Assembly (NCBI RefSeq): GCF_001949145.1
Contig: NW_019091418.1
Span: forward strand, 4,282-68,281
DNA: 64,000 bases
Source of the DNA: Acanthaster planci
Lineage: Eukaryota > Echinodermata > Asteroidea > Valvatida > Acanthasteridae
Reading direction: 5' to 3'
The position numbers were made by a program, and so were the translations under genes. Under the pieces are notes generated by a model, which worked only from the letters and a program-made list of their open reading frames with translations, did not search any database and was not told the origin of the DNA. Shown here in pieces: positions 63,734 through 64,000 of this stretch (position 1 is the first letter of the stretch; each line of letters opens with the position of its first letter).

Positions 63734-64000
63734 GTTGTTTGAGTTAGCAGGAAACCCGACCCTCATCGTATACCCTTGTTTGAGAGTCAAAGATCCTGAA
63801 ATCGCATTGTCTGCTAATTTGCTCATTTGTGCCTTGTTTTTGAGTTGCCAAGTGCTCAGTGAGCTTGCGCAATATACAAAGTCCAATCGAGCGTGGGGAA
63901 ATAATTATATGTATACACATGCGCTGACCTCACGTCAGAGTTAAAAACAAGATGACACAAGGACGATCTTAGTCCCATTCCGTGTCACACATTTAAATGT
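63734..64000 (+). other. 3' UTR or intron 32
   Basis: These 267 bases follow the possible stop codon. No canonical polyadenylation hexamer or clear acceptor-exon pair is visible, so I cannot decide between a 3' untranslated region and an intron leading to further coding exons. Confidence 0.5.

Noticed and set aside
1-64000. tRNA, rRNA and CRISPR
   Set aside because: I looked for B-box-like GGTTCRANNCC words with a paired A box, rRNA-like blocks and regularly spaced direct repeats, and found none. A covariance-model scan would be needed to exclude diverged tRNAs.

Overview
The window is eukaryotic genomic DNA that carries most or all of the protein-coding part of one large gene on the + strand. 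It is an orthologue of Dscam/DSCAM (Down syndrome cell adhesion molecule), a neuronal immunoglobulin-superfamily receptor. I could join 32 coding exons between 9378 and 63733. Every junction has an AG acceptor and a GT donor, and the frame is kept throughout. The summed coding length is 6057 nt, or 2018 codons plus a stop, close to the roughly 2000 residues known for DSCAM proteins. The predicted order is signal peptide, Ig1-Ig9, FN3 1-4, Ig10, FN3 5-6, one transmembrane helix and a cytoplasmic tail of about 370 residues. That is the canonical Dscam order.

The organism cannot be named from this sequence alone. The split gene, an AT-leaning non-coding background with GC-rich exons, the many fold-back MITE-like elements and recurrent words such as TAGGCCTA and ACATGTA suggest a marine invertebrate, plausibly a deuterostome such as an echinoderm, hemichordate or amphioxus. 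I found no tandem arrays of alternative Ig exons, which argues against a pancrustacean Dscam1-type locus.

Layout. 1-8600 is upstream DNA with no gene I can support. 8600-9377 is the likely promoter and 5' leader. Exon 1 (9378-9438) encodes the signal peptide. Two giant introns (12.3 kb and 13.8 kb) flank exon 2 (Ig1) and hold most of the repeats. From 35.8 kb to 54.2 kb the exons are dense (Ig2-Ig9, FN1-FN4, Ig10). A 3.2-kb intron with a striking fold-back palindrome follows. FN5-FN6, the transmembrane exon and five tail exons run from 57.4 to 63.7 kb.

The points most worth a second look are: a 39-nt frame-neutral microexon in the Ig4-Ig5 linker (40794-40832); a stop codon that lies inside a consensus splice donor at the end of exon 32, so the true C-terminus may lie beyond the window; a readable intron-retention tail after the transmembrane exon; a near-perfect fold-back palindrome at 56775-56910; at least three MITE-like elements with visible terminal inverted repeats; a diverged repeat pair inside introns; and a CTCF-like word inside coding exon 28. 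I see no second protein gene, tRNA, rRNA or CRISPR array.
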